A DNA stretch of 64,000 nt from Acinetobacter tibetensis (GCF_023824315.1 NZ_CP098732.1:62001-126000), one strand, 5' to 3'; shown: positions 28,807-37,470, numbered from the stretch's first letter. Made by a program: numbers and translations. The notes: generated from the letters alone by a model not told the origin.

Positions 28807-29246
28807 ATGTTCCAACAAAATTATTGAGCCAAACCCTTTTGGCCGCAGCGATAGTAGGGAGTATGGCATTAACAGGTTGTTCAAAACCTGCAGAAAAATC
28901 CGAAACAGCCGCATTCGAAGCCAAAGCACCCTCAGCCAGTGGCGATACCATTAAAGTGGGGATATTACCCATCAAGTCGGGACAAATTTTATTGGATGGC
29001 AAAGACATTTCTCAATTGAGTCCTGAACATCGAGGACGTGCGGGTTTGGCTTATGTCCCACAAGGACGTGATATTTTTTCGACCTTAACCGTAGAAGAAA
29101 ATATTTTAATTGGCATGGCGAAGTTCTCTGGTGCGAAAACCCAAAAAGTACCTGAATATCCGTATGACATTTTTCCTATACTGAATGAAAGGAAGCATCG
29201 CCGTGGAGGGGATTGATCGGGTGGACAGCAACAGCAATTGGCGATT
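28807..29246 (+). pseudogene. urtA/urtE (remnant): urtA::urtE fusion remnant of a urea ABC transporter operon
   Basis: The left part encodes the start of a UrtA-like substrate-binding lipoprotein: LLSQTLLAAAIVGSMALTGC, a lipobox, then DTIKVGIL. It passes in frame into the middle of the UrtE ATPase: LPIKSGQILLDGKDI, YVPQGRDIFSTLTVEEN, ILNERKHRRGGD. The rest of urtA, all of urtB, urtC and urtD, and the start of urtE are missing. Further lesions: one A lost in the run at about 28814-28820, so the ATG at 28807 hits TGA after six codons; a Leu codon turned TGA at 29214-29216 just before SGGQQQQLAI; and loss of everything after 29246. A residual frame from TTG 28824 to 29216 is open but cannot make a transporter. 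Confidence 0.85.
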
Positions 29247-29254
29247 TAAAAAAT

Positions 29255-29290
29255 AACCTCTTAAGCTATTTGGGTAGTTTAAGAGGTTTT
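29255..29290. terminator. Hairpin terminator between urt remnant and PLD gene
   Basis: AACCTCTTAA pairs with TTAAGAGGTT across a 14-nt loop. T-rich tracts lie on both sides, better on the minus strand, so it mainly serves the gene at 29299. Confidence 0.7.
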
Positions 29291-29298
29291 AATTCTAA

Positions 29299-30000
29299 TT
29301 AAATACTCATATTTTCCGACCATAAAAAATAACCGCCATATTGGCTTGGTCTGAATTCTCCACCTACAGCTTTACCTTGTTCAGTTAAATAATGTTTACC
29401 ATTTTCATTTAATTGCAATAGCCCTTTCTCGACAAAAATTTCTAAAAGATCACCTGTCTTGATTTTATGTTTTGCAGCTAATTTAGAAGAGGTAAGTTTA
29501 GTCAAGTGATCTGAATCTTCTTGGCTAGTCTCAGCTTTGGTTTGTTCGGATTTTACTTCATCTAAAGAAATTCGAACTTCATCGCTAATTCGAATAATTC
29601 TTTGCGCTTCTTCATAAGCATCTTTAAAAACTTGGATATCATCATTTTTCGAAATTAAAATGCCCATCTCATTATTATTGACTTGGCTAAACTCATAAAG
29701 GTTTAAGCTTGAAACAATACAGGTCTCTTCATTGAGATAGCATTTAGCATGTAAATTTTTACAAAAACTAATTCGAACATAATCCAGTTGTTGCATCCAT
29801 TTAATTTCATCAGGATGCAAATCACTTTTGCCATAAATAATACGAATATCAATTTTTAAGCGGTTCTTATCTTCGAGTAATTCTTTAATACGATCATTGA
29901 GCCTCAAATAGGGACTAATCAGAATCAAACGTTCTTTGGCATTTTTTATTAATTCTTCTAGAAAAAAATTAGTTGCACTGGTATTTAAGAATTTCGCCAT
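29299..30000 (-). CDS. Phospholipase D-like domain protein
   Basis: Protein of 233 residues, AT-rich compared with its neighbours. The N-terminal 140 residues form one PLD-like domain with a single HxK motif, His84 and Lys86 (LHAKCYLNE, Glu in place of the usual Asp), followed by SSLN (97-100) and Glu111. Single-copy PLD enzymes of the Nuc type act as dimers and often cleave DNA. After a charged linker (140-165) comes a small domain that looks winged-helix-like (about 168-210) and an ending, EFRPSQYGGYFLW. Function is not known: nuclease, defence or transfer-associated roles are possible. GAGG precedes the ATG. It lies between two decayed loci, consistent with acquired DNA. Confidence 0.75.
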   Translation of the reverse strand: MAKFLNTSATNFFLEELIKNAKERLILISPYLRLNDRIKELLEDKNRLKIDIRIIYGKSDLHPDEIKWMQQLDYVRISFCKNLHAKCYLNEETCIVSSLNLYEFSQVNNNEMGILISKNDDIQVFKDAYEEAQRIIRISDEVRISLDEVKSEQTKAETSQEDSDHLTKLTSSKLAAKHKIKTGDLLEIFVEKGLLQLNENGKHYLTEQGKAVGGEFRPSQYGGYFLWSENMSI

Positions 30001-30040
30001 TTTATTACCCTCAAAAAAATTATAGAGAAAAAGATATAGG

Positions 30041-30790
30041 TTATTTAGCTTCCACTTTCAGATACGTACCACTGGCCGAAACATTATGCCCAAAGCCACA
30101 GCCTGATGTATTTTGCTGTTCTTCCACCACAATTTGCTGTCCCTGCTGCGGGTGCATGGCAAACGTTAAATCAATCTGACAATCTTCATAATGGTATACA
30201 GCATGTTTCTGATTTAAAGGCATTTCTACATCAAAACTGCCGAGGTTTGGTCCATAAATTAGACCGCGTAAACCGAAGTAGTAGCCTTCAAATTCAATTT
30301 GATAAGCATTTTTTAGTTTCTTTACGGTGATGGTGTCCCATTGTCCGAACCCATTTTTTGCCACATAAGTTCCTGCCAATGATGTTGATTGTTGCAGTTT
30401 GGGCAATTGGGACAAATTAAACTGGCTCATTTTCGAATCGGGGTTACGTAGAAACCATGCCCGTGCCCAAAGGGGTTTGCCCAGTTTGGCATAGGTCAGC
30501 CCGACATTATTGTTGGCGATTTCGATCTCACGATCTGTGACATTGACACCACTCTCTTCGGCATTGATTTGGCAAAAATGTGACCAAGCCGCCTGATCTT
30601 CAAATTGGGTTAAGGCTTTGGCATATTGTTTTTGGTCATAATATTGCTTACCCAATCGGGCGTATTGTTTCAGTTTGCCACAGCCTTGCTGTAATTCTTG
30701 TTCATAGTTCCATTCCGCAGCCTGAGTGCTGGAAAATGATAGAAAGACGCTCATTGTGCAGCCAAGTGCTAAAATTTTAAAAATATTCAT
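30041..30790 (-). CDS. Secreted hypothetical protein with TPR-like helices
   Basis: Protein of 249 residues with a Sec signal peptide (cleavage likely after TQAA, about residue 25). The helical segment at about 30-125 (YARLGKQYYDQKQYAKALTQFED, NNNVGLTYAKLGKPLWARAWFLRN) looks like two TPR-type units. The second half (about 135-249) is predicted beta-rich, starting LAGTYVAKNGFGQWDTITV, with two Cys residues that could form a disulfide. I do not recognise the whole protein. It is 40 bases upstream of the PLD gene on the same strand. Confidence 0.7.
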   Translation of the reverse strand: MNIFKILALGCTMSVFLSFSSTQAAEWNYEQELQQGCGKLKQYARLGKQYYDQKQYAKALTQFEDQAAWSHFCQINAEESGVNVTDREIEIANNNVGLTYAKLGKPLWARAWFLRNPDSKMSQFNLSQLPKLQQSTSLAGTYVAKNGFGQWDTITVKKLKNAYQIEFEGYYFGLRGLIYGPNLGSFDVEMPLNQKHAVYHYEDCQIDLTFAMHPQQGQQIVVEEQQNTSGCGFGHNVSASGTYLKVEAK

Positions 30791-31031
30791 TGTTATTCAA
30801 ATAGAAGAATAGAGTCAGGATTATTCTACGGCAAACCGTAGGAATTGAAATCTCCAAATAGTTGTAGCGAAATGGCCTGTGTCGATACAGCGAGTTTTGA
30901 ATAAGACAAACAGAAATAAAATTGTTGGCTTCTTAGGTTACAAACTACTGTTGAATTGACACATTTTACCGAGTGTTTTGCCGTGTAAATCGAGCTAAGC
31001 TAATTTCAATAAATATAAGAAGGTGCTCATC

Positions 31032-31532
31032 ATGGACGCGTTTCTTTTTAGCATTGCCCCGAATGATTTAGAAAACTTGATGCTTGATGCCTACAACATG
31101 AAGGATATAGAACATGCACCAAACTTACAGCAGCAAATTGATTTGGGGAAACTGTGGCCTGTGTTAGATCAGGTCTTGAGCCAACATAGTTCAGCAAGTT
31201 TGAGTTTGCATGATTTAATTTATGCAGAATATCCCCTTTCAGAACATCCAAAATTAAAACCTGTTGCACGTTATAACCCTGCGGTTCATGTCATGGAATT
31301 AACACAGGCACTCGAACAAATCAGCACAGAAGATTTGCAAAAGTACTGTCGGCAACACCGTCCTACTTCCGATATTGCTCAGTTATTAGGGAATAACACG
31401 GCTGAGTTGGATCAAGCTGAATTGACCTTATTGTTAACCCAATTAAAAAGCTTTTATCGAAATGCCATGCAACAAAATCATGCGGTGATCAGTCTCATTG
31501 CAGAGAATTTACGTCCAAAACGCTTAATTTAA
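31032..31532 (+). CDS. DUF1877/YfbM-like protein
   Basis: Soluble protein of 166 residues from the ATG at 31032, chosen over an upstream GTG because AAGGTG lies at the right distance. The C-terminal segment LKSFYRNAMQQNHAVISLIAE resembles the end of E. coli YfbM (DUF1877), and the N-terminal APNDLENLM... layout also fits. The family has no known function. This is a moderate-confidence family call. It is followed by a terminator. Confidence 0.6.
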   Translation: MDAFLFSIAPNDLENLMLDAYNMKDIEHAPNLQQQIDLGKLWPVLDQVLSQHSSASLSLHDLIYAEYPLSEHPKLKPVARYNPAVHVMELTQALEQISTEDLQKYCRQHRPTSDIAQLLGNNTAELDQAELTLLLTQLKSFYRNAMQQNHAVISLIAENLRPKRLI

Positions 31533-31557
31533 ACTATGGAACTTTTCATTTAGCCAT

Positions 31558-31588
31558 AAAAAAAGCAAGACCAGTGTCTTGCTTTTTT
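31558..31588. terminator. Bidirectional intrinsic terminator
   Basis: AAAAAAGCAAGAC / GTCTTGCTTTTTT with a CAGT loop between the convergent DUF1877-like and Tsx-like genes. Confidence 0.9.
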
Positions 31589-31604
31589 AGCGTTAATTAA
31601 ATCC

Positions 31605-32330
31605 TTAGAAATGGTATTTAATTAAAGCGCTGACGTTATTTTCGTCTTTACCTTTAATACTGTATTTGTTGTTCCACACAGACCATTCGGTACCAAGGTA
31701 TAAGCGTGTATTTGGAGAAATGTGTTTACCTACATTCCATTTCCACTGTGTGGTCCAGTTCATTTCGCTCGCATGACCATCTTCTTCAGCAGTAGACCAG
31801 TCTAAGAAGCCATCAACCAAGAAGTCTTCTGAACCGACTTTAAATGGCACACCGTAAACCAAAGTCATTTGGTAATCGTCAGGTGTGTTTTTGTAGTTGT
31901 CTACTTTGTAAAGGTTAACTTGCGCATATTGGAAATATGGAATCGCCAAATCGACACCAATACCATATAAGTAGTTATTGAAGCCTTCGCCACCTTCCCA
32001 AGTGGTTGCAACCAATACATCTTTAATGGGTCCAAGCTCAAGTTTTTGACCAGAGACTGCACCAAGGCTCAAACGCGGTGAAACTTCGAAATAAGTTTCG
32101 TTGCCACTCACATCGTTATTGGTACGGTCAGCAAAAGCGAAAAAATCACCGTATTGCAATTTTGCTGCATATTCAAAAGTTACCGTACTTTGCTTGTCTT
32201 CACGTGCAATCAGTTGGTAATCTTCACCATATAAACCCGTGATACTAAAATCTTGCCAGATTGGCGCTGCTTGAGTAAAAGTCGCTGCAGTAGCCAATGC
32301 ACAGGTTGCCGCAATTTGAGTCAGTTTCAT
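31605..32330 (-). CDS. Tsx/OmpK-like outer membrane channel
   Basis: Outer membrane beta-barrel of 241 residues, starting at the ATG at 32330, which has a GGGGGAGA ribosome binding site and begins a proper signal peptide (cleavage near FTQAA, residue 23). The N-terminal mature sequence (DFSITGLYGEDYQ, STVTFEYAAKLQYGDFFAFADRT) fits the nucleoside-specific Tsx/OmpK family, and the protein ends in Phe as barrel proteins do (IKYHF). Tsx-type channels take up nucleosides. Its position next to a decayed puuE could hint at purine or ureide uptake, but that is inference. Confidence 0.85.
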   Translation of the reverse strand: MKLTQIAATCALATAATFTQAAPIWQDFSITGLYGEDYQLIAREDKQSTVTFEYAAKLQYGDFFAFADRTNNDVSGNETYFEVSPRLSLGAVSGQKLELGPIKDVLVATTWEGGEGFNNYLYGIGVDLAIPYFQYAQVNLYKVDNYKNTPDDYQMTLVYGVPFKVGSEDFLVDGFLDWSTAEEDGHASEMNWTTQWKWNVGKHISPNTRLYLGTEWSVWNNKYSIKGKDENNVSALIKYHF

Positions 32331-32837
32331 TAAAAATATCTCCCCCGAGAAAGCGTATAAAGGATACAGATTCTTTAGCAAAAATAAAGCCAAATTTGAC
32401 CAATAATTTAAAAAAACAGCCATTGAAAAGTAGGTGAAAAAACGCTAACCAATGTCATTGAAAATATTCATATTTTTATCAAATGGTATATGTTTTATTG
32501 GTTTTTTGAGAGTGCAAAAACATAATTTAAATTTATTTGGTGTTTATTCAGCAACATAAAAGTTTTATAAGACAAAGATTTGCACCAACTCTGTGAAAAA
32601 TAATTAACTGAATGGTCAATTATGGGGAGCTTTGAGTCGAGTGAGAACATATATAAGGAGGGAAGTCGGGCGGTATTCTATTGTTCACTGAGGTGAACAA
32701 TCTTTAAGGCACGATTATGCAATAAAACTTATGAATACAGTGTAGTTGACGCAAATGCCTATATCCCAATGAATTTACGCTCAGTTCATATGCTTTGGTG
32801 TAGGGCAGGTTCAACATTACCAATAGGCTTGCTGTAT
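32331..32837. other. Gene-free AT-rich stretch
   Basis: 507 bases without a supportable gene. It contains the promoter region of the Tsx-like gene on the left and a 9+4+9 perfect palindrome at 32680-32701. The right 130 bases, next to the puuE relict, may be further decayed coding sequence, but no protein family could be recognised in any frame. Confidence 0.45.
32680..32701. promoter_or_regulatory. Orphan palindrome, probable operator
   Basis: ATTGTTCAC-TGAG-GTGAACAAT, a perfect 9-bp inverted repeat with a 4-bp centre and no T run behind it on either strand. This is the size and shape of a dimeric repressor site. It may be a leftover operator of the decayed puuE locus or may serve the Tsx-like gene, whose start is 350 bases away. 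Confidence 0.45.
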
Positions 32838-33541
32838 TTATGTCGTCGGTGGATGTTGTTGATACCGATGTTGCGCAATATCGTCACGCCAGCAGATTCA
32901 GACTTGTTCATGTGATTGAATATAATCTAAAAATTTTTGTCAGGCTTTAAAGCGCCCTAGACGACCAAGCAAGCAACAATGCATACCCATCGAGAGCATT
33001 TTAGGACGATGTTCCCCTTCAGCATATAAAACAGCAAAAGAATCTTTTAAATCTTGGAAAATTGCTCACTGGTACTAAAACCATTGGCAGCACTGAATTT
33101 CATATCATGGCTATCCAGCGTTGCCCAGACAAGACCACTACTACGCTGCTTGAATGACCTCAACGATATAAGGATTGCGAATTAATGCCATGCCCATACC
33201 CAAAATGCTTATGGGAAGCTGACGACACTGGAATTCTTCATGAATACGCCAGAATCCCACCCGAGAACCATATTCATACACCGAGTCCATCGACATCTGT
33301 TTATCAGGGAAGCTCACAGCGCCAAAAATTTCTGATAACAACTGTTCCGAACCTGCATCTCCATGCTCGATGTGGTTTTCTCCACCTTCTTCATAATTCA
33401 GGACAAACTCACTGCAATACGGGCCTGATTTGGCCATGCAGCATCAGGAATTTGACCATGACAGCCAATTAAATCATGGGAATAGGGTGCGGTACGTATC
33501 GAGTTGATGAGTTCTTGACCATGCAAGTAAGGAGTTGTCAC
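32838..33541 (-). pseudogene. puuE (pseudo): puuE pseudogene (allantoinase, polysaccharide-deacetylase fold)
   Basis: Reading leftwards from a GTG at 33541, with GGATAA upstream, the sequence gives the PuuE N-terminus (SHDLIG, then WPNQARIAV). A one-base loss near 33430 then shifts the frame, which continues as FVLNYEEGGEN, SVYEYGSRVGFWR and ALIRNPYIVEVIQAA before a stop. About 100 central residues are missing. The C-terminal part resumes as LDSHDMKFSAANGF, a frameshift, DSFAVLYAEGEHRPKMLSMGMHC, LGRLGRFKA and DYIQSHEQV, with more stops, ending at TAA 32838-32840. These are recognisable allantoinase segments in order, so this is a dead gene. The longest open piece (33141-33437) should not be annotated as a protein. 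Confidence 0.85.
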
Positions 33542-33782
33542 AATTGGTTATCCTTTTGATAATTTTTTTAAAATAGCACTTGCATATTTTTGAGTTAAGC
33601 CCGATATTCAAAGGACAAGGACACGATTCTGCAGACTCAAAAGTGTTCATCATTTCAATGAGGAGATTGGTTCCAAAATTGATTAAAGATGTTCGAAAGC
33701 TGTGTAAACAGCAAGTTACAAGCGTGCCAAGATAGAAAAGTTTTGCACAAAAAAGATTCAGATAAATAAAGAGGATGAGATT

Positions 33783-34166
33783 ATGAACATTGAAATCCGT
33801 ACAGATAAAAACATTCAAAATAATGATCGTTTAATTAGTTATGTGCGTGCAGAACTGAATCAAGAATTTCAACGTCATAGTGAACGTATTACCCATTTTT
33901 CAGTGCATTTAAGTGATGAAAATGGCGTAAAAGGCGGCGATGATGACATTAAGTGTATGATTGAAGCACGTCCAGCAGGATTAAAACCTGTGGTTGTGAA
34001 TCATAAAGCTCATAACGTGGATACCGCCTTTCATGGCGCTATGGAGCGTTTGAAACGCAGTCTTGAGCATGTGTTTGAAAAAAGAGAAAATCCCCGAGGT
34101 GGGCCATTAGAATATGCTGATGGAGACAAAGATGTGATTGATGATGAAGAAGATGAAGTGCTCTGA
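33783..34166 (+). CDS. HPF/RaiA-family ribosome-associated protein
   Basis: Protein of 127 residues. Residues 1-100 form a ribosome hibernation factor domain (MNIEIRTDKNIQ, a beta-alpha-beta-beta-beta-alpha pattern, then HNVDTAFHGAMERLKRSLEHVF). The tail is strongly acidic (DGDKDVIDDEEDEVL). Family members bind the 30S decoding site and silence ribosomes in stationary phase. The acidic tail is unlike E. coli HPF or RaiA. GAGG precedes the ATG, and a strong terminator follows. Confidence 0.82.
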   Translation: MNIEIRTDKNIQNNDRLISYVRAELNQEFQRHSERITHFSVHLSDENGVKGGDDDIKCMIEARPAGLKPVVVNHKAHNVDTAFHGAMERLKRSLEHVFEKRENPRGGPLEYADGDKDVIDDEEDEVL

Positions 34167-34181
34167 TTGAGCCTATAATCG

Positions 34182-34207
34182 AAAAAAAGCCCTGCGGGGC
34201 TTTTTTT
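34182..34207 (+). terminator. Intrinsic terminator
   Basis: AAAAAAGCCC / GGGCTTTTTT with a TGCG loop directly after the HPF-family gene. Confidence 0.92.
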
Positions 34208-34299
34208 ATATGAATTAAAAACTTTAGATATACATTTACATAAAACAAAACACCGAGAATTCGGCATAATATTCTAAAATTGATGAAAGAGAATGTTCC

Positions 34300-34842
34300 A
34301 TGTTAACAGCACAACAACAAGTCTTTGTGCAGGCGATAGAAGAATTAGACCTGCCACAAGTACAACATCTTTTGGCTGGTGGTTTAGATCCAAACTTTAT
34401 TGATGCTGAAAAAGGACCTGCAGTTTCAGTGTGGTCGGATGGTTTATTTCAATGGTGGGAACATGTCAGCGAAGCCTATGAAGCAGGTCAAGGGCTCAGC
34501 GAAGAACAAAAACAGCAAGAATTAGCCGTTCATTTGGATATTTTGGAAGCCTTAATTCAAGCCAAAGCTAATTTTCATTTATGGGATAGCGAAGAGTTGT
34601 ATGGCCCACTTTGGGATGCAGCAAGTTCAGCGTGTGTACCTGCTGTGCAGCGTTTGTTGGCAATCAAGGTTGACCCCAATACCCGTGATGAGCAAGGGCT
34701 GACGATTTTATCTTCAATTAGTGATTTATTTTTTGATTGCGACTTTGATGAAATTAATTGGGGCGAAGCTTTGCCTGAAGAACGTCAAACCCTAGAGCTA
34801 TTGCGTAGTCAGGGTGCAAAAATGTCGAAAGAATTGGCTTAA
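34300..34842 (+). CDS. Ankyrin-repeat-like protein
   Basis: Protein of 180 residues. Two or three degenerate ankyrin-type helical pairs can be seen: LDLPQVQHLLAGGLDPNFID near the start, DILEALIQAKANFHLWDSE in the middle, and ACVPAVQRLLAIKVDPNTRDEQGLT near residue 125. Such proteins usually mediate protein-protein contacts. No partner is evident. The next gene starts 16 bases downstream. Confidence 0.72.
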   Translation: MLTAQQQVFVQAIEELDLPQVQHLLAGGLDPNFIDAEKGPAVSVWSDGLFQWWEHVSEAYEAGQGLSEEQKQQELAVHLDILEALIQAKANFHLWDSEELYGPLWDAASSACVPAVQRLLAIKVDPNTRDEQGLTILSSISDLFFDCDFDEINWGEALPEERQTLELLRSQGAKMSKELA

Positions 34843-34857
34843 TCACTGAGGCAAATT

Positions 34858-35628
34858 ATGAAAAATTTACAACAATATGGTGTCTTAGTACTGACGCTTG
34901 CTGTGGCATCGCCAGTTTTTGCCACGGAATTTTCGTTTGAACGTCCAGGTTCAGGCATTGGCACAGGTATTACCCCTGTTGGGCAACTGGCTTGGGAACA
35001 AGGTTTACCGAGCGCAAACTATGAAGAAAGTACGGTCAATGGTGTGCAGCAAAAAACGACCACGCTGAATGCCGACATGCTACTTCGTACGGGGATTGCA
35101 CATAACTTAGAATTACAACTGGGTTGGCAAGGCCCGTCATGGAGTCAGGTTAAGCAAGCGGGTAAAACGGTTGATGAAGACGGTTTAGGTGATGTTAGCA
35201 TTGGTTTAAAAAGTGCAATTGATCTGAATGATGACAACTTGGCCATGGCTGTGCTTTTGGAAGCAGTGTTAGCAACTGGCAATGATGGCTTTACCGCGCA
35301 TGATGATATTTATGCCTTGGCGACTGTCGTTTCGTATAAGCAAAGTGATTTGGTCGACACGTCCATTACCATGCGTTATGAAGTTCAAGATGGGGACTGG
35401 GCTGTGACGGCTGTACCTACCATTGGTTATAAGCTTTCCGATAAATGGTCTGGTTTTTCTGAATTTGTATACCGCAAGGCGGAAAGCCAAGATTATGAGT
35501 ACTCACTGGGTTCGGGGGTCATGTATGCATTGAATGACCGTACCCAGTTCGATGCCAGTGTTGGTGTCGTACTCAGTGGTGCAGATAAAAGTTATCAATC
35601 AGGTCTAGGCGTTTCATACTTATTCTAA
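34858..35628 (+). CDS. Outer membrane beta-barrel protein (MetA-pathway/phenol type)
   Basis: Protein of 256 residues with a signal peptide ending near PVFA (residue 21) and a beta-barrel ending in Phe (GVSYLF). The repeated pattern of amphipathic strands, with GDVSIGLKSAI and FDASVGVVLSGADKSYQSGLG, resembles the Phenol_MetA_deg family of outer-membrane channels or anchors. Substrate unknown. dsbD follows almost immediately, so the two may be co-transcribed. Confidence 0.72.
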   Translation: MKNLQQYGVLVLTLAVASPVFATEFSFERPGSGIGTGITPVGQLAWEQGLPSANYEESTVNGVQQKTTTLNADMLLRTGIAHNLELQLGWQGPSWSQVKQAGKTVDEDGLGDVSIGLKSAIDLNDDNLAMAVLLEAVLATGNDGFTAHDDIYALATVVSYKQSDLVDTSITMRYEVQDGDWAVTAVPTIGYKLSDKWSGFSEFVYRKAESQDYEYSLGSGVMYALNDRTQFDASVGVVLSGADKSYQSGLGVSYLF

Positions 35629-35632
35629 GGCG

Positions 35633-37468
35633 GTGCCACTCTTGTTTATGGAAAAGTCTCTGCTGCTTTCAAAATCTTATGCACGCAGTATGCTCTTACT
35701 ATGTAGTAGTCTTTTGTTCTTTTGTTCAACACTATTGCATGCACAGTCGTCATTGCTATCCGCTGAAGAGGCTTTTCCAATTCAAATAGAATCGGTTTCT
35801 GCACAGGAAGTGCAGTTACATTGGAATATCCCTGAACATTATTATCTGTATCAGCACAAATTTGAGGTGCGTCAGGGGCAACATATTTTGCCCTTAAAAC
35901 TGCCAAAGGCAGAGGACTTGCATGATGATAACTATGGTCAAACGCAAGTCTATTATCAGCAAGTGCAATTTAAGGTGCCAACGCAGGCTTCGCAAACGTA
36001 TCAAGTGACTTGGCAAGGTTGTGCCAAAGACCGTATTTGTTATCCCCCACAAGTCATTGAATTTAAAACAGACGCAGATGGTTTGGTGGCCTTACAGAAC
36101 CAAACGGTCGCTCCCAAAAGGTTGTTAGATTTAAGCGCGAATAGCAATACTCTTTCTGCTGAAAATCCAGATGCCTTGGATCAGAAACTTTCAGCGCCTA
36201 CACAACAAACGGCACAGGATCAACATTGGTCTACACAATTGGCAGAACGCTCACCGATTTATGGCTTATTGCTGTTTTTAGGCTTGGGTATTTTGTTGGC
36301 ATTTACCCCTTGTTCTTTACCCATGATCCCGATTCTCAGCTCCTTGATTGTACGTGATCGGCGCGGAGTTAAAGCATGGATGATTGCTTTGGTGTTTGTG
36401 TGCAGTATGGCCATGGTCTATGCGGTGTTGGGCTTGGTCGCCTCTTCGGCAGGTTTGAACTTTCAGCGTTGGTTACAACAGCCCTCAACCTTAATTGCAT
36501 TTAGCTTATTGTTCGTGGTGTTTGCGCTCAATTTATTTGGACTGTTTGAATTACGTTTGCCCCAAGCGATGGTGCATCGTTTAGACCATTGGCAGTCGAT
36601 GCAGAAAGGCGGGAGTCTGATTGGCGCGGCAGTTATGGGGATGATTTCAGCTTTGCTGGTCGGTCCTTGTATGACAGCACCACTGGCAGGCGCTTTGCTA
36701 TTTATTTCTCAAACTCAGAATCAGTGGCAAGGTGCTTTGCTGTTATTCACTCTGGGTTTTGGTATGGGCCTACCTTTATTGTTGGCCAGTATTCTCGGGG
36801 CTAAAGCCTTGCCAAAAGCAGGTTTATGGATGAACCAGATTAAGGTGTTATTTGCCTTTCTGATGTTGGCCTTAGCACTTTATTTCATTCGCCCCTTGCT
36901 CTCAGAAGGCTGGATGCAGGGTTTAAGTCTGTTATTGGGTCTCAGCTTTATCGGTTATGCGCTGTATCGTGCCCTATGGCAACAATCGCCTTTACGCCCA
37001 TTGTATCTCGTGATTTTGCTGTTGGTGGTTCCTTATGTGCTGTATAGCCAGTATCAGCAAAGTCAACGTTTCTTCGTGAAACAAGGGCAGCAACAGATGC
37101 AGTGGCATGTAGCGCAAACTGCCGCAGAGTTTCAGCAAATTTTGGCACAAGCTCCGAAAGATCGCGCTATTGTGATTGATGTTTATGCGGATTGGTGCGT
37201 GGCATGTCAACCAATTGAACATCGCATTTTAAAGTCAGCTCAAGTACAGCAAGCACTCAGTCCATACACGCTGATTAAGCTGGATTTAAGTCATTATGAT
37301 GCCAGTCATCAACAATTATTAAATCAATGGGATATTTTAGGTCCGCCGACCTATTTATTTTTAAATGCTCAACAACAGGAAGTTCGTGGACTCCGTTTAA
37401 CAGGGGCATTTAGCGAAGCTGAGCTGTTGCAACAATTAAAACAATTCGGACAAGATCTAGGACCTTAA
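35633..37468 (+). CDS. dsbD: Thiol:disulfide interchange protein DsbD
   Basis: Carries electrons from cytoplasmic thioredoxin to periplasmic substrates. The 611-residue protein has three parts: a periplasmic N-domain with the Cys pair in GCAKDRICYPPQ; an eight-helix membrane core with the two conserved Cys in TPCSLPMIP and GPCMTAPLAG; and a C-terminal thioredoxin domain with WCVAC. The first start, GTG at 35633, is close to AAGG; ATG at 35648 is an alternative and would still leave a signal peptide. Its stop is two bases before the GST gene. Confidence 0.93.
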   Translation: MPLLFMEKSLLLSKSYARSMLLLCSSLLFFCSTLLHAQSSLLSAEEAFPIQIESVSAQEVQLHWNIPEHYYLYQHKFEVRQGQHILPLKLPKAEDLHDDNYGQTQVYYQQVQFKVPTQASQTYQVTWQGCAKDRICYPPQVIEFKTDADGLVALQNQTVAPKRLLDLSANSNTLSAENPDALDQKLSAPTQQTAQDQHWSTQLAERSPIYGLLLFLGLGILLAFTPCSLPMIPILSSLIVRDRRGVKAWMIALVFVCSMAMVYAVLGLVASSAGLNFQRWLQQPSTLIAFSLLFVVFALNLFGLFELRLPQAMVHRLDHWQSMQKGGSLIGAAVMGMISALLVGPCMTAPLAGALLFISQTQNQWQGALLLFTLGFGMGLPLLLASILGAKALPKAGLWMNQIKVLFAFLMLALALYFIRPLLSEGWMQGLSLLLGLSFIGYALYRALWQQSPLRPLYLVILLLVVPYVLYSQYQQSQRFFVKQGQQQMQWHVAQTAAEFQQILAQAPKDRAIVIDVYADWCVACQPIEHRILKSAQVQQALSPYTLIKLDLSHYDASHQQLLNQWDILGPPTYLFLNAQQQEVRGLRLTGAFSEAELLQQLKQFGQDLGP

Positions 37469-37470
37469 TC

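Noticed and set aside
28703..29008. Minus-strand open frame over the urt remnant
   Set aside because: Antisense to recognisable urtA/urtE coding sequence, with no ribosome binding site or family resemblance.
33141..33437. 98-codon minus-strand open frame as a protein-coding gene
   Set aside because: It is an internal piece of the frameshifted puuE pseudogene, with no start signal of its own.
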